A stretch of DNA of 64,000 nucleotides from Rhynchonema sp. JSB1_4 (taxonomy: Eukaryota > Nematoda > Chromadorea > Monhysterida > Xyalidae). The stretch lies in contig JASAMV010000311.1 in assembly GCA_030248065.1 (NCBI GenBank), positions 1 through 64,000 on the forward strand, given 5' to 3'. Shown piece by piece: positions 1 through 12,100 of the stretch (position 1 is its first letter; each line of letters begins with the position of its first letter). Made by a program: the position numbers and the translations under genes. The notes beneath the pieces were generated by a model, which made no database searches, was not told the origin of the DNA, and worked only from the letters and a program-made list of their open reading frames with translations.

Positions 1-1644
1 ATATGCCGGATCTTTTCTTTATTTCGGGGAGGAGGTGTCTCAAGGAAGCGATTTTGGGGTCAAAGGAAAAAATGGTCAGAAAAAAAACAAAATTTCCAAA
101 AAATTTTTCGGGGAAACTGGTTTTGTGTGTTTGTGATTCGGTATCTAAAATTTCGGTAAATTCGGTACCATTTTCGGCCGGGCCGGGCCGGAAATTTGGG
201 GGCTCGGGCCGGGCTGGGCACTCCGGCTCGAAGCTTCTGAAGTGCGGGTCTTCCCCCCCCCTTCCCCCCTCGGGGGTACACTATCTCCCCCTCCGAAAAA
301 AACGGGGGGTCCGCTATCTCCCCCTCCGGATCAGGAACTACACTGTCTTGACCCCCTAAGGGTTAACTCGATAGGTACCTCTTTGTGGTGGGAATCCGAC
401 ATTGTCCTCCTTGGGGTGGTTCCCCCAAGCCACTACAGTGGGTGCGGGCCTATTTACCTCGCCTGAGTCTTGCGTGAAAAAATAAAAAAGAAAAAGAAAA
501 GAGGTAGAAAAGTCACGGAGCAAAGAAAGCGCGCGAACGGACAGCCAATCAGCTACATAAGCGCTGCCCGCAAGGCACACGCGCGCGAATTCAAAATTAA
601 CACATGCAAAGTGAAAGACCACTACCTGCATTGCCTTGAAAGCCTGCATTGATGCAATTTTGTTGTTGTTGTTGCCTCAAAAACAATCAAAACATCGCTC
701 AACACAAACCACATCAACCACAAACCACACACCGCAAACCCAAACTCGCACACAAATTTTACCACTTTTGGGTGACCCAAAAAACCGGTTTTTACAGGGT
801 GGACCGATCTGAACTTTTCACACTTGTTTGACCTCCAGACAGACTGAAAAACAGCGAAAACATCGCTCAACCCAAACCACATTAAACCACGCCAACCTCG
901 CAAACCGGAAGTCGAACACAAATTTTACCACTTTTTGGGTGACCCAAAAACCCGTTTTTACAGGGTGGACCAATCTGAAGTTTTCATCACTTTCAAACCC
1001 GCAGACAGGCTCTCCAAACCAATCAAACTATCAACCAAAACAAGTCACACACGGTCAGAAAATAATGCTCGCAAAAACTAGTTGTCCGACTAACCACCAA
1101 AAACTAAGTGAAACATCACCGGCCGTTTTCTCGCGATAGAAGAGATATTATTTTTTTGTACATAGATAGCCGCACTCCCCACCACTAGACGAATCGAACG
1201 ATATACGGCTTGCCCGGCCTGATTCAGGATCCTTTGCGCGGTTGTCATCTGTCCCACTTTATGTCGCCGCCGAACACACAAATTTTCGGGTGGCTGAAAA
1301 ACACCTTTCTACTGGGTGGATCGAGCTGAAATTTTCAGCGTTTTGTAACGGCTGGACTCCCATTCCAAAACAATCAAAACATCATTAAAAACCAATCACA
1401 CGTCACCACGCCAGAACCCCCGTTTTTAACACACAAGGTATAGGCAAAAATCACTAAATCCAGCCGGGTGATGTTTCACTTGAGAATTTCGAAAAAAAAT
1501 TTCCGCGGTCTCTCATCCTATCGAACTGTCCTTCCGATAGACATATTACAAACCCCGCAACGCAAAACCGCGATCGTTCGGTTCCCAACCAAGGTATACG
1601 GAGGTTAACGGCCGTTAACCCCGTGATGTTGGTGTGGTTTGCCT
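1..1644. other. Non-coding region downstream of the large minus-strand gene
   Basis: I see no exon with coding character here. The first 360 bases hold C-rich and G-rich runs (about 250-330). From about 680 the sequence is a degenerate tandem repeat, listed separately. The region lies 3' of the stop codon of the minus-strand gene that ends at 1645, so some of it may be its 3' UTR. I saw no convincing polyadenylation signal. Confidence 0.5.
680..1420. repeat. Degenerate tandem repeat, period about 168 bp
   Basis: The word aacatcgctcaac begins at 691 and again at 859. Each is followed by acaaattttaccac, gggtgacccaaaaa and tttttacagggtggacc at the same spacing. A third, more diverged unit (gggtggatcgagctgaaattttcag) lies at about 1275-1410. 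The units have drifted by substitutions and small indels, so this looks like an old satellite-type array. It is not coding. Confidence 0.7.
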
Positions 1645-3163
1645 TTACACAAAAGTGTGTGACACAATGAAGACGGTACCGATTGCAATGCAAATCCAGT
1701 TGACAGCATCCGCGAGCGCGTACGTTCGACCACCAAGCGGCATCATTTCCCACTCGCCTTGTGCGCTGGGAAAGTGATTGACAATTTTGGATCATATGAC
1801 AGTCTTGGATCGCAGTAATTAAAAATTGCACAACGTTCGGCCCAACGCTATAAGAAGCAGTATAACTGGTATTTACCCCATAACCTAGCTTCTGCGTGTA
1901 TTTCTTTAGTGACGTGTCATCCAAAGTGATATTTACGCGTGATCCATTGTAAATATATTCTATTCTATTCTATTCGATCTATACTCAACTTTGGGACCGG
2001 AATAAAAGCACAGCCGATAAACCCGCCCGCTCGATCTCTATACTTGCTCCGTAGAAATTCCTGCTTTTTAGCATTTAATGCAGGCACCTGTTCGCTTTGC
2101 ACTGAAACTCGTTCATTTCCCAGTTGTCCCACGCAGTCGTGCCCGCTTTGGTCAGATCCGTGGTGCCAGCCATCGCCAATCGATAGTGCAAAAAACCGTC
2201 CCTGTTGGTCGAAGGTTCGGGGCACGTAATGCCTGAAACATCACGCATGTCATTTACTGCTTGGCGTCATTGTGTCACGTGTGTACTTTCTGTCAGTCAT
2301 TGTACCACTTGGATGCATGCATATGCCACGAGTAAGCATGTGCATCGATAAGTACTAAATGAAAAAAGTCAAAATATTTGCAATCAAGCTTTCACCCAGA
2401 TTCCAAAGCTAATTAATGTCTCGAGTCGTCTGGACAGGTCTTTCAAAAGCCGGTGCCTAAGCCTAACTCTAATCTTGAACATGAACCTTTTCGACTTGGG
2501 TCCTGGGTTCGAATCACAGTCTTCACAGTCACAGTACTCGGACGGTAGCTTTGCAGTAGCAGGTACTAGCCGCATTACGTCAACCAAGGTGGGTTATAAA
2601 GTTGAGATTAAGTGCTGACAAAATAAATTAGTGATCAACACTTACCCAATTTGAGTTGGTTTTTTGCCGACACTGCTCCGTCAGCGCAAACCCACGTCAT
2701 CATGTTGGTTTTGATTCGCACTGTTTTTGGCGGATCACCGGCGCCCGCCGGTATCGGACAACCTGTAAAATTGCAAACGTGTGTGCATTGCATCCATGGA
2801 CCACAAGGCCAAAGCAAGTCTCATGGTATATACATATGTCAAAAGTTAGTCTGTGATCGGCCTCTGTCACTTTCCATGTCCTATTCCAAAGCTGTGTGGT
2901 ATAACGTGCGTGTAATTGTTGAAAAATGATCAGTTACAGAAAATTATTCGGGGTAAGGTGAACGAAACAACTCGTCCCGAGCCGTCCCCAACAACGGAGT
3001 TTGACATGCGTGTACCTTCAGTGTCGACGTTGACGCACGTGTAGTAGAGTTTGTTGTCGGCGGTTGCGGGCGATGTCCAGGTTCCGTCCTGGCACGTCAC
3101 TGTGACTGACTGAAAACCATTGAAATATCGCATGACTTTGGTGTTGCATAACAAATCGCAGAT
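1645..3163 (-). CDS. Exons 27-30: last CCP-like modules and hydrophobic C-terminus
   Basis: Exon 27 (3163-3016) gives SVTVTCQDGTWTSP; exon 28 (2762-2646) gives CPIPAGAGDPPK; exon 29 (2232-2088) gives ITCPEPSTNRDG...NEFQCKAN, with a tgatgtttcag acceptor. Exon 30 (1765-1645) gives GEWEMMPLGGRTYALADAV, then WICIAIGTVFIVSHTFV and TAA. The last 19 residues are strongly hydrophobic and end the protein. That fits either a GPI-attachment signal or a tail with almost no cytoplasmic part; the two cannot be separated by eye. Confidence 0.65.
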
Positions 3164-6100
3164 CTGAGATGTGTACCATATTTAATGAGCTCCCCTGCCC
3201 TCTATGTCTTGGGTTGGCTTCAGGCCTGCATTAAGGCAAAAAAACAAGCAAATGGCCAAACGGTGGGGTGCTTTGAGCTCACGCCCATTGCGCAATACCA
3301 GTGACACGCTGCTGTTTCGTCCCGTGACGTCTGACGGCTTGAGTAATTCCAGGCCAATTGTCAAAGACGAAATCACCGGGTGAACACCCCAAATTGCTAA
3401 AATGTCTGCTGAACTGATAAGTCAGATAAAAACATCGGGCAACTAAACGTGCACTGGTCAGTTTGCACTCAAATGGAGAACATCAATCGCATGCCTAACA
3501 CGGACAAGAGTCAGTTTGAACAAGACCACGTTGAGTAAACAAAAAGAGCTGAGCCCAGGATGAAGCAAACGTTGTTCGTGCTTTAACGACTAAGGCCTTT
3601 CCTTAGTTTTCGTATCAGGCTTTGGCTTACATTTTGTCATTGTCTTACCATTTTGTATTGGGCTTAGGCTTGGGCTTCTCAATCGCAGTCGCTTGCTACG
3701 TTCTGCTCTTGCGGACCCTGTACTTTTTTCCTGCTAAAAGTGGTATTGCTCAAATCGGCTCTGCTCCATTGTCCGTCTGCTTCTAAATGCTGCTGAAACT
3801 ATATTAGCAGAATTCAGTGAGTGTCGTGCAACCAACCGTGCCACCTCCGGTTACAGCTGTACCACATAGGCCAGCTAGTGGTGTTCCGCTGGCATCGGTT
3901 TGGACGAGCACTTGGGTCGCACTCTTGCATGTCACCGTAGCTGTTGTACCTGAAGACTGGGCGCCAGAATGTCGAAATATATTTCCCGATGGTTCCAGAG
4001 AGTTCGAACTAGAAGGTTCCAAAAAAGGTGGGTATACTGTAGACAAATGCGGGCAGATAAAACGCACCGTGATCCGGTGCACCAGTGGTGTCGGAGTGCG
4101 TAATTTGAGTGGAACTATTCGGATCGACCAGCTGGGCTGTGCTGCACGGCGCTGAAATGACCGTATAATACACAAACTAGCAGACCCGTTGAGCTAAATA
4201 CATAGATGAGCAATAATTTGCTGTGCTCAAATACGGACCAGCTTGGACACAATTGGGTGATTGAGTCCATGTACCAGGCACGGTAGCCGCGTCATCTGCA
4301 GCACTGCACGTCAATGTGACTGTGCCTGTGGTGATCGGATCAACGAATTTATAGCCTGAAAATTATACAATACTTCACACATTTATTGAAGGAAATGTTT
4401 CAAGTATGGATGCGGCATTTGAATACGGACTACAGATTTTAAACCGTGCTGTCAAAATTGTGAACATGGTTAGTGGCGAACGCATGCTATACGCAAAAAC
4501 GCATGCTGGACGCGCGCTCTGCGACAAAAAATATTCCTGAATTGAGAACGGAATTATTTGGCGGGAATTTGAAGTCAGATCTTGTTCAAAGGAAATGAGT
4601 GGTCGAAAGAAAATCGAGAAGAAAGAATCAGGGATCAGGTTTCAGATCAGGCCATAAAGTATCAGAGATTTTGGAAATTTGTACGTGATCTGCCCCCAGT
4701 CGCGATCGTCTGGGCCAACGGTCTCCAACCGCCTGTCCGCTCTCACGCACCCGCACAAGTCGGCAGTGACGTGCTTGTTCGACCCCATAAAGCCGGCGGA
4801 GAATCAATCACTCAGCACGGTATTTTTGAATTGCCGCCACGAGCGTTCAGCTTGCGTTTGCGTTCAGTATGCGTTTGTTCAGCAGCAGCGCGCAACCAAC
4901 CAGACCAAAATTTGGGCCCGGTCAAAATGAAATGCTGTTAGTCAAGAATGAGACCTCACGTTGTGCAAGTGAAACACCAACCGTCATTGCACTTGATCAC
5001 AGCTGTTCCCTCATGACCGATCTTCGAGGTGTCGGCTGTCAAAGCGCCCGTGTACGTGATGGTCGTGCTCACTTGGAAACCAGTTGGCGGCGGGGTGGTG
5101 CAATCTGACGTTGGGCTTTACGACTAGCGGCAGTTAAAGTTGGAACCATGATACTGTACATTGGGGCCTGTACAGAATTTTCCTGGCCGGTATATTCACT
5201 TTGTCGGACCCCATGGTCGGGGTTGGTCGGGGGTGCATTTGACCTTAACTTGGCACAAAATATTTTTATCACTGTGGCACACCACTGCATTTTTGTCGTC
5301 CACTCACTGACGTAGTCGACTTTGGAATAAATTCCGTGTAAGTTAATCGCACATGCTTTGCATACGAAGACGAGTATTGATTTCTTGTGGTTTAAGATTA
5401 AAACTGAATTAAAGTTTCTGGATGCTTGCCCAGTACTTCAGATTGGGTTCCCGACAGGGTTGGATTAAAAAATTTTTTTATTATCGAACTTTTTTTTAAC
5501 TTTTTTGAATTTTTAAAAATTTTTTTTTAAGATTTACTTTTTTTATTCCGGACCACAAAAATTTCGGTTCTCAACGTGAAAAATTGTCGAAAATTTTTGT
5601 AAGTATATTTGATTGCACTTGAGAATATAGGAATAATTCACACCGACCAGTTGTGTTCACAAACGGGCAGTAGCGAGGTAATATTTTTTACAATGAGCCA
5701 GATAACGTGACAATGCGCGTTGGGGATAGCCTGTCCACCATATGTACCAACATCTGTAGATTGTAGTTTAAAAAGTGAAGGGAAAGTGATGTCACGGGAA
5801 AGGTAAATGATTGGCACATTTTTTAAGCAAAGTTACATGAGAACAGCTGCATAACCCGCGGTGTTGGAACGATAATTTTGGACTTCAAACAGATTTGACT
5901 TCCTAGAATAACTGAATGCGCACATAATGACGGCTGCTTAGGTTGTTTAGGCTGTGAGCAGATAAACACGGAATGCGGAAATTGGTTAGCAGATAAACGC
6001 CAAATGGCAGATTTCTGCATTCCGCATTCCGCGTTTATCTGCTCACCTTTGCGGAATGGTGCGTGCTTGGGTGACGATGACAACTTCCAGCGTGCTGACC

Positions 6101-9100
6101 TCAAAATGTTGCGTATTAACGCAAACAGCAACTGAGAGTTTTGACCAAAAGCATAAATTTACTTGCAGAAATGCAGAATTCCGCAAAGGTGAGCAGATAA
6201 ACGCGGAATGCGGAATGCAGAAATCAGCCATTCCGCGTTTTTCTGCTCACAGCCTTAGTAGAGCCACGGACTGTCTAACGTTGTAATGACATTGTACCGA
6301 AAAATACTTGCGAAATACAAGCGCCGCAGGCGATTTTTTGAGAAAAAACAAGCAAAACATGCATTTTCACCACCAAAAAGGGTGAAAATAATAAAAAAAA
6401 GTTGTGAAATAATAAAAAAGAGTGAACTTACTTTTCTAATTTTTAAAAACCGAAAAAAGTGGCGAACTTTTTTTTTTAAATTTTTACAAAAATTTTTTTA
6501 CTTTTTTTTTAACCCAACCCTGGTTCCCGAGCACGTTTATATGAAACCAAAGTCCGATATCCAAAGCCAAAGCTGTCACCCGCTGTTTTGTTACCCCTCT
6601 GTTTGTCCGTATCCCACCGGCCCATAAACGTGGGCCTAGGCGTCTTCATGGCACTTGACTCTACTATGCAGTATTCGGATTGTGGCGATTTCCAATTCAG
6701 TTCCGATATGACGGGGCATAAAGACACCTTGAATTACACTGCCCTCCGACTTACAATTGATGCACTTGACAATCGAGCTCCAGTCTAGGGGTGGGGTTCC
6801 AGATGTTGTCGCTGCGCAGGTCACCGGTTTCTCGGTGGTACCAGCGGTGCCGTCGGGTGACCAGACATAGCCGGTCTTGCACGTGAACTTGGCGGTGCCG
6901 GTGTCCTTGACGTAGTTCGTGCCGATCTCAAGCGTGTAGCTGCCCACTACGGGTTCCTCGTTGACATTCGTGTTAGAAGTGGGCGGTTTCGTGCAGACTA
7001 AAAACAGTATAGATAAGCACGGTTATTAACGTCGTCATGTTTTTATTAGTGGTGCTTCTGCTTGCGGGCTAAAAAATCCCAACGATGCATATCTGAGTCA
7101 CAATTCAAATAATCGACAAGTAGGACAAATTCTGTGTCAATGTTAAGCGCGCCCTTAGTCATAGTGAAAAATGGAAAATGGAAATGAACAATGTTCTACG
7201 TATTATGTCCAAGTTTTCCATTTCCATTTTCACTAAGGGCATACTGGCAAATGGAAAATGGAAATGAAACAAAACATTTTCTGCAGCAGTCGTGTTTTGA
7301 GAGATGACAAAAACATTTTCTGTTCCCGCTCAAATTTCGGCCGCTGATTGGTCAGCGTTTTACGCAGAAAATGTTGTGGTTCATTTCCATTTTCCACTGT
7401 GACTTAGGCCGCTTTCACAATCATCCGGTTTCCGGAATCCGGTTTCCGGTTTCCGGAATTGGCTTCAAATCCGGTTTCCCTAAATGTTTTTTCCGGTTTC
7501 CGGTTTCCGGAAGTTGCTTTCACAATCATCCGGTTTCCGGTTTCCGGTTTTCGCCCTAAATCAAATCCGTTTTCCGGCGACCGGAAACCGGAAAAGGCCA
7601 TTTAGAACCGGTTCTAATTTTTTATCCGGTTTTGGGTGCATAATGGGTGGTGGACGTCATGGGATGGACATGTTTGCTTGTGTGATGACTTGTTGTTCGT
7701 GTCTGCACACAAGTAAACTATATGCTTATAATATTAACGAATATAACTGAGGTATTGATGAATTCTAGCGGTATTTTCAGAAGGTTTGCAACGTGGCGTA
7801 AATATATTGAATAAATGGAGCTGAGAAAGGCCAACAGCCACGCTTTCAGACCCAAAAGAACTTTGAAGATCAGGAACACATCGCGCATGTTCATGTGCTG
7901 ACGTGTAGTTGTTCCTGCGCTGAGTTGGTGGTAGGTACCATACCATACCGCTCGCTGTACCACGTAACACAACCAAAGAATCTTTACTTCGGGATCTGGC
8001 ACACTCGCTTGTTCCTATAAGGTGACCTAAAAGTAGTCTTCCCGGACACAAATTTTGTCTGAAACCAGGGCCATTGAGCATTTTACTGCACAGCACCTGC
8101 TTTCTGTTTCTGACAAACTGGATTTCGTATTAACAGTCGTAGGATGTCGATCGACATTGACAGAAAGCAGATTAAACTCTCTTTTTTGGTGAAGATCTGA
8201 AAAATTGTTACTCATTTTGAAGCGTGCCGTAGCTGGCGATTGTTTCTGAGCAAACCACATTACCAAGCGCAAGCTGTTATTGCACATATACATTGCACAA
8301 CATCAGTTTGATTTCTGTGTTGTTATCATGCCCATTGCTGGCGGTTGCGCGATCGCTTGTAATTCGTTGCTTGCTTATGTGATAAAAGCGTGCTATTGTT
8401 ATATAAATTAACTCATCTAGTCCTCGTCTATGAAACAATGTATACATACAGTACATGTATACTATTTAGTGGGTTTCGTGACCACGAGGCAATGCTTTAG
8501 TGCTCATACACCATGTACCAGCAAAAATATGGACACGACCAAGGAACGTGCACCGGTGCACACAGTATTCCTTCTGGTCTTGCACATTCGCTTGAAGATA
8601 CCACCTTTATCCGACTCAAATTTTCTCAGGAATCCAGTAACGCCAACATTTTACTGTTTCTCACTTTAGTTTGTGAGAACTTGGCTTCATGAACGAGCAC
8701 TGAACTACATACTGTATGTGACTATTATCACAATCATATCCCCAAATCTATGAGTGATGCGCGCTGTTTTCGAAGCTTGAAGTAGGTATAACTGCATAGT
8801 GTTTGGCATCATTTATCTGCAAAACTTATTTTGCGGTCATCATCATCTGAACTGGCTAACAGATGTTTTCAGGGGCTTTTCGAGATTTAGGTGTCCCTAG
8901 TTTCTTTTAAGTTACATCACGGTATTTTCAGAGGCTTTTCCGTGAATTAACGCCAACGCTAATTCTGCAAACTAAGTTTTAAAGAGCTTTTCTGTTTGGT
9001 TGGTTGGGCAATGAAAGTGTCTCAAATCTTGCATGCATGTGTACAGTAGCTAATTTTATCTGTTGCTTTTGTTGATAGGGCTTTTTTTGTTTTGCCCTGT

Positions 9101-12100
9101 GGTGTGAATTGTCTGGAATAAATATAAGTTGAACAGTGCAACGGCCAAGTTGGCCGATCTTCCCGACGGGCGAGACGGGCGAGAGGGGCGAGAAGGGGCG
9201 AATTACGGGCGAATTACGGGCGCACGTAAAGTATAGCATCGCCCGTATTACAAAGTTGTTTTCAACTTGTAACGGATGCAACATGAGACACATCGCCCCT
9301 AATCTCAGTTTAGGGTAGGGTGGCCCAAAAGTTTGCACACTGCGCGACCGTTATACAGTGTGGGTCTTATTTCACCGATGTGTATGATGCATACGGATAC
9401 ACAACAAAGTACAATCAGCTTCCTGTTAATGTGTTCATTCATTGTGATAAACTTGTGTTCATACTGTAGTTATGCGGATATTCATACAGACTTGACCCGA
9501 AACATACAAATGAAAGGATCGTGCACCATTTGATTATTCACAAGTTTGCAGCGAAAGCACAAAAATTGAGCGACAAAGGAAAAGTCGGGAAGAAGAACAG
9601 CAAAAAAACGTAACGGACCAGCCACAAATTATGTTTTCACTTTAGTGCAGCCTGTATTACATTGAAATGAAAAGACCATGCACAATTTAATCATTCATAA
9701 AAACACCGAGATGGACCACAAATTTCAGCGACAAAGAAAAAGTCAGCCTGAAAAAAGAACCGTAGCAAAGAACAAACTGTGGAGTTCATTTAAATCTCTG
9801 TGTTATGTACATACAAATTAATGATGGCGCACAATTTGATAATTGGTGAGATCAGCGACAAGGGACAAAAAATTGAGCGACAAACAAAAAGTCACGATGA
9901 AAAATACAGCGAAAAGACGCGTAAAAAACAGAAAACACACAAATTATCGTTATCAATTATTAATCTCATCATATCATAATCATACATACCTTTTACGGTG
10001 ACTTGGACGGGTCGTAGTCAGTGGATCAGGCTTCATATCGATGACCAAACTGTCCGGCGACGGCGTGACCGATTCGACATCGACAAACGACGATGACGAC
10101 ATGTCTAAAAAGAACCATCAACAGTTCATCAACAGCGTCATCGCCCTCATTGCTGAGAGGTCAAAAATCGCGGGTTAAAATGAATAACAAGAAAAAGTTC
10201 CCTATGACAATACCTGTATACAGCCACAGGCATGCTATTATCAGTAGAAAACATGCAAAAAAACCCAAATAAACTTCACCTGCCACCGTGGGAAGGCCGT
10301 TATCGTCGGAGTCCGGTTCGAAACTGAAGTCGGCGTCGACGTTTTCGATATCCTGCAGGCATGACACGTCGCCCAGAAACGTGCCAGCCTCTCGGTTTCG
10401 GCTTTCTGAAAATTACAATATTTTTTATCCTCTTTTTTCACTGCAATTTTCACCCCCTTTTGGGGCTCCATAATGGGGGGCTCAGTCCCGGGGGACCCCA
10501 GGGGGGCCCTGTCTATTAATTCACTGGCCCCATTTTGTGGGCGGGGCTGTATGACAAATCGATTTCAAATAAATCAAAATAAATTTCAAATAAATTTCAA
10601 ATCAAATGAAAACGCCGAAAAAAGCAAAACAGCCGCCGTTCTATACCTGTGTCGCGCGTGTCTGGCACCGGCCCTGATTTCTCAGCGTTCGCCTTCGCCT
10701 TCGCCTTTGCCTCGGACGCCATCAACTGACGCAACAGATCCTGCGCCTCAGCCAGGGTTTTTTTCATCTTTGCATCGGCCGCTGCCTCCGGAGTTGTTTC
10801 GCCTGCAGTGACGGTGACACTTACTAACTTGAGTACTGAGCACTTACCGTAAAACCTAATGTACAAGGGGGCCGTATTTTTGCACTAACCCCAAAAAGGG
10901 GTCAGTGAATTAATAGGGCCCCCTATTTAGAGCCCCAACCCCTAAGTAAAATCCCATATACAGTACTGTCTTAAGGCTTGATAGTGGTGCACAGGCACAT
11001 TTTTGCACGTTTGTTGTTCGTTCACAGCACATAATAGGAATGCGATTACAAGCGAAAAAACACTCTTTCAAACCCGTTTTTTTAGCAAAACCAACCTTTT
11101 TGTGCGGCGAACGCCGCAATCAAAGCTGGGTCCATGTTGCGCAGACGGCAAACAATTGAATTGCTTGAAGCGGTCGCGGCACAAATGTGCAAATTGTAAG
11201 TGGCTGAAAATACAAATATGGTCAGGAGCCTACGGTGACCTGGCCCGGACCGGCTGTACTGTACCTAGCGGGATCCCACCCCCCTGCAACATCGTTGTTT
11301 TCGTTAAATTCTGAGCCAAAATTTCGAGCCGGGCCGGATGTTTGGGCTTTGGGCATTTTTTGACCGAAAAATGGGCATTTGGGGGTAAAAATCGGGGCGG
11401 GTAGGGTACCAGGGCGGGGCGGGTAGGGGGGTAGCGTACCAGGCCGGGGCGGGTAGGGTACCGTTGGGGGGGACCCCCACCCCCCACCCCCCAGGTACCC
11501 TTGTGGGGACCCCTGGTACCATTGGGGGGGACCCCCACCCCCCCCCCCAGCCACAGCACTGCCCCCGGAATAGTGCCCCCCGTAATAGAAGGCCCCCCAA
11601 ATTGGGTCACTGAATTAATAGAGCACCCTTCTATTTAGGTTTTTACGGTAAGCCTAAGACAAAACCAGAAAGAAAATTGGACGTGCATGTCGGCGTCAGA
11701 GGTCGCAATCGGGCCGGCCCGGACGGGCTGCACTGTACCTAGGGGGACCCCCCCACCACCTGCAACACCGTTGCTTTCAACCAAAAAAATGTGCTGAAAA
11801 AAATCGCAAAAATTATGGGAAAAATTCGGTTAAAGTATGAGCCAAAAAATTCGGGCCGGACCGGATGTTTGGGGGTTCGGGCCGGGCCGGGCCGGCCAAA
11901 ACCGGGCCCGATTGCGACCTCTGGTCGGCGTACACACTAACGCATCGGAAACAAAATTTGAAAAAAAAATTTTTTTTATTCTCTTTCTTTCATTTTTGAG
12001 TTGCCGGTCGGTCTCCGACAAGAAGTTACGCAATCATACAAATGACCAAACAGTATATCGCACCTCTTTATTCAGGCCGGGGAGGAGTGCTGGCCCAACG

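Noticed and set aside
2500..2525. tRNA-like B box (gggttcgaatcac), and similar tRNA-like fragments at about 61935-62000 and 63205
   Set aside because: No cloverleaf with paired acceptor stem could be traced; at best these are decayed tRNA-derived fragments.
9980..10802. Inclusion of these three exons in the large TSP1/CCP gene
   Set aside because: The last exon runs into a stop codon and does not match the phase of the CCP exon at 6997, whereas the CCP exons on either side join each other in phase.
11222..11610. Three overlapping Gly/Pro-rich ORFs of about 100-126 codons
   Set aside because: They lie in a G-rich arm of a foldback element; all frames are open because of composition.
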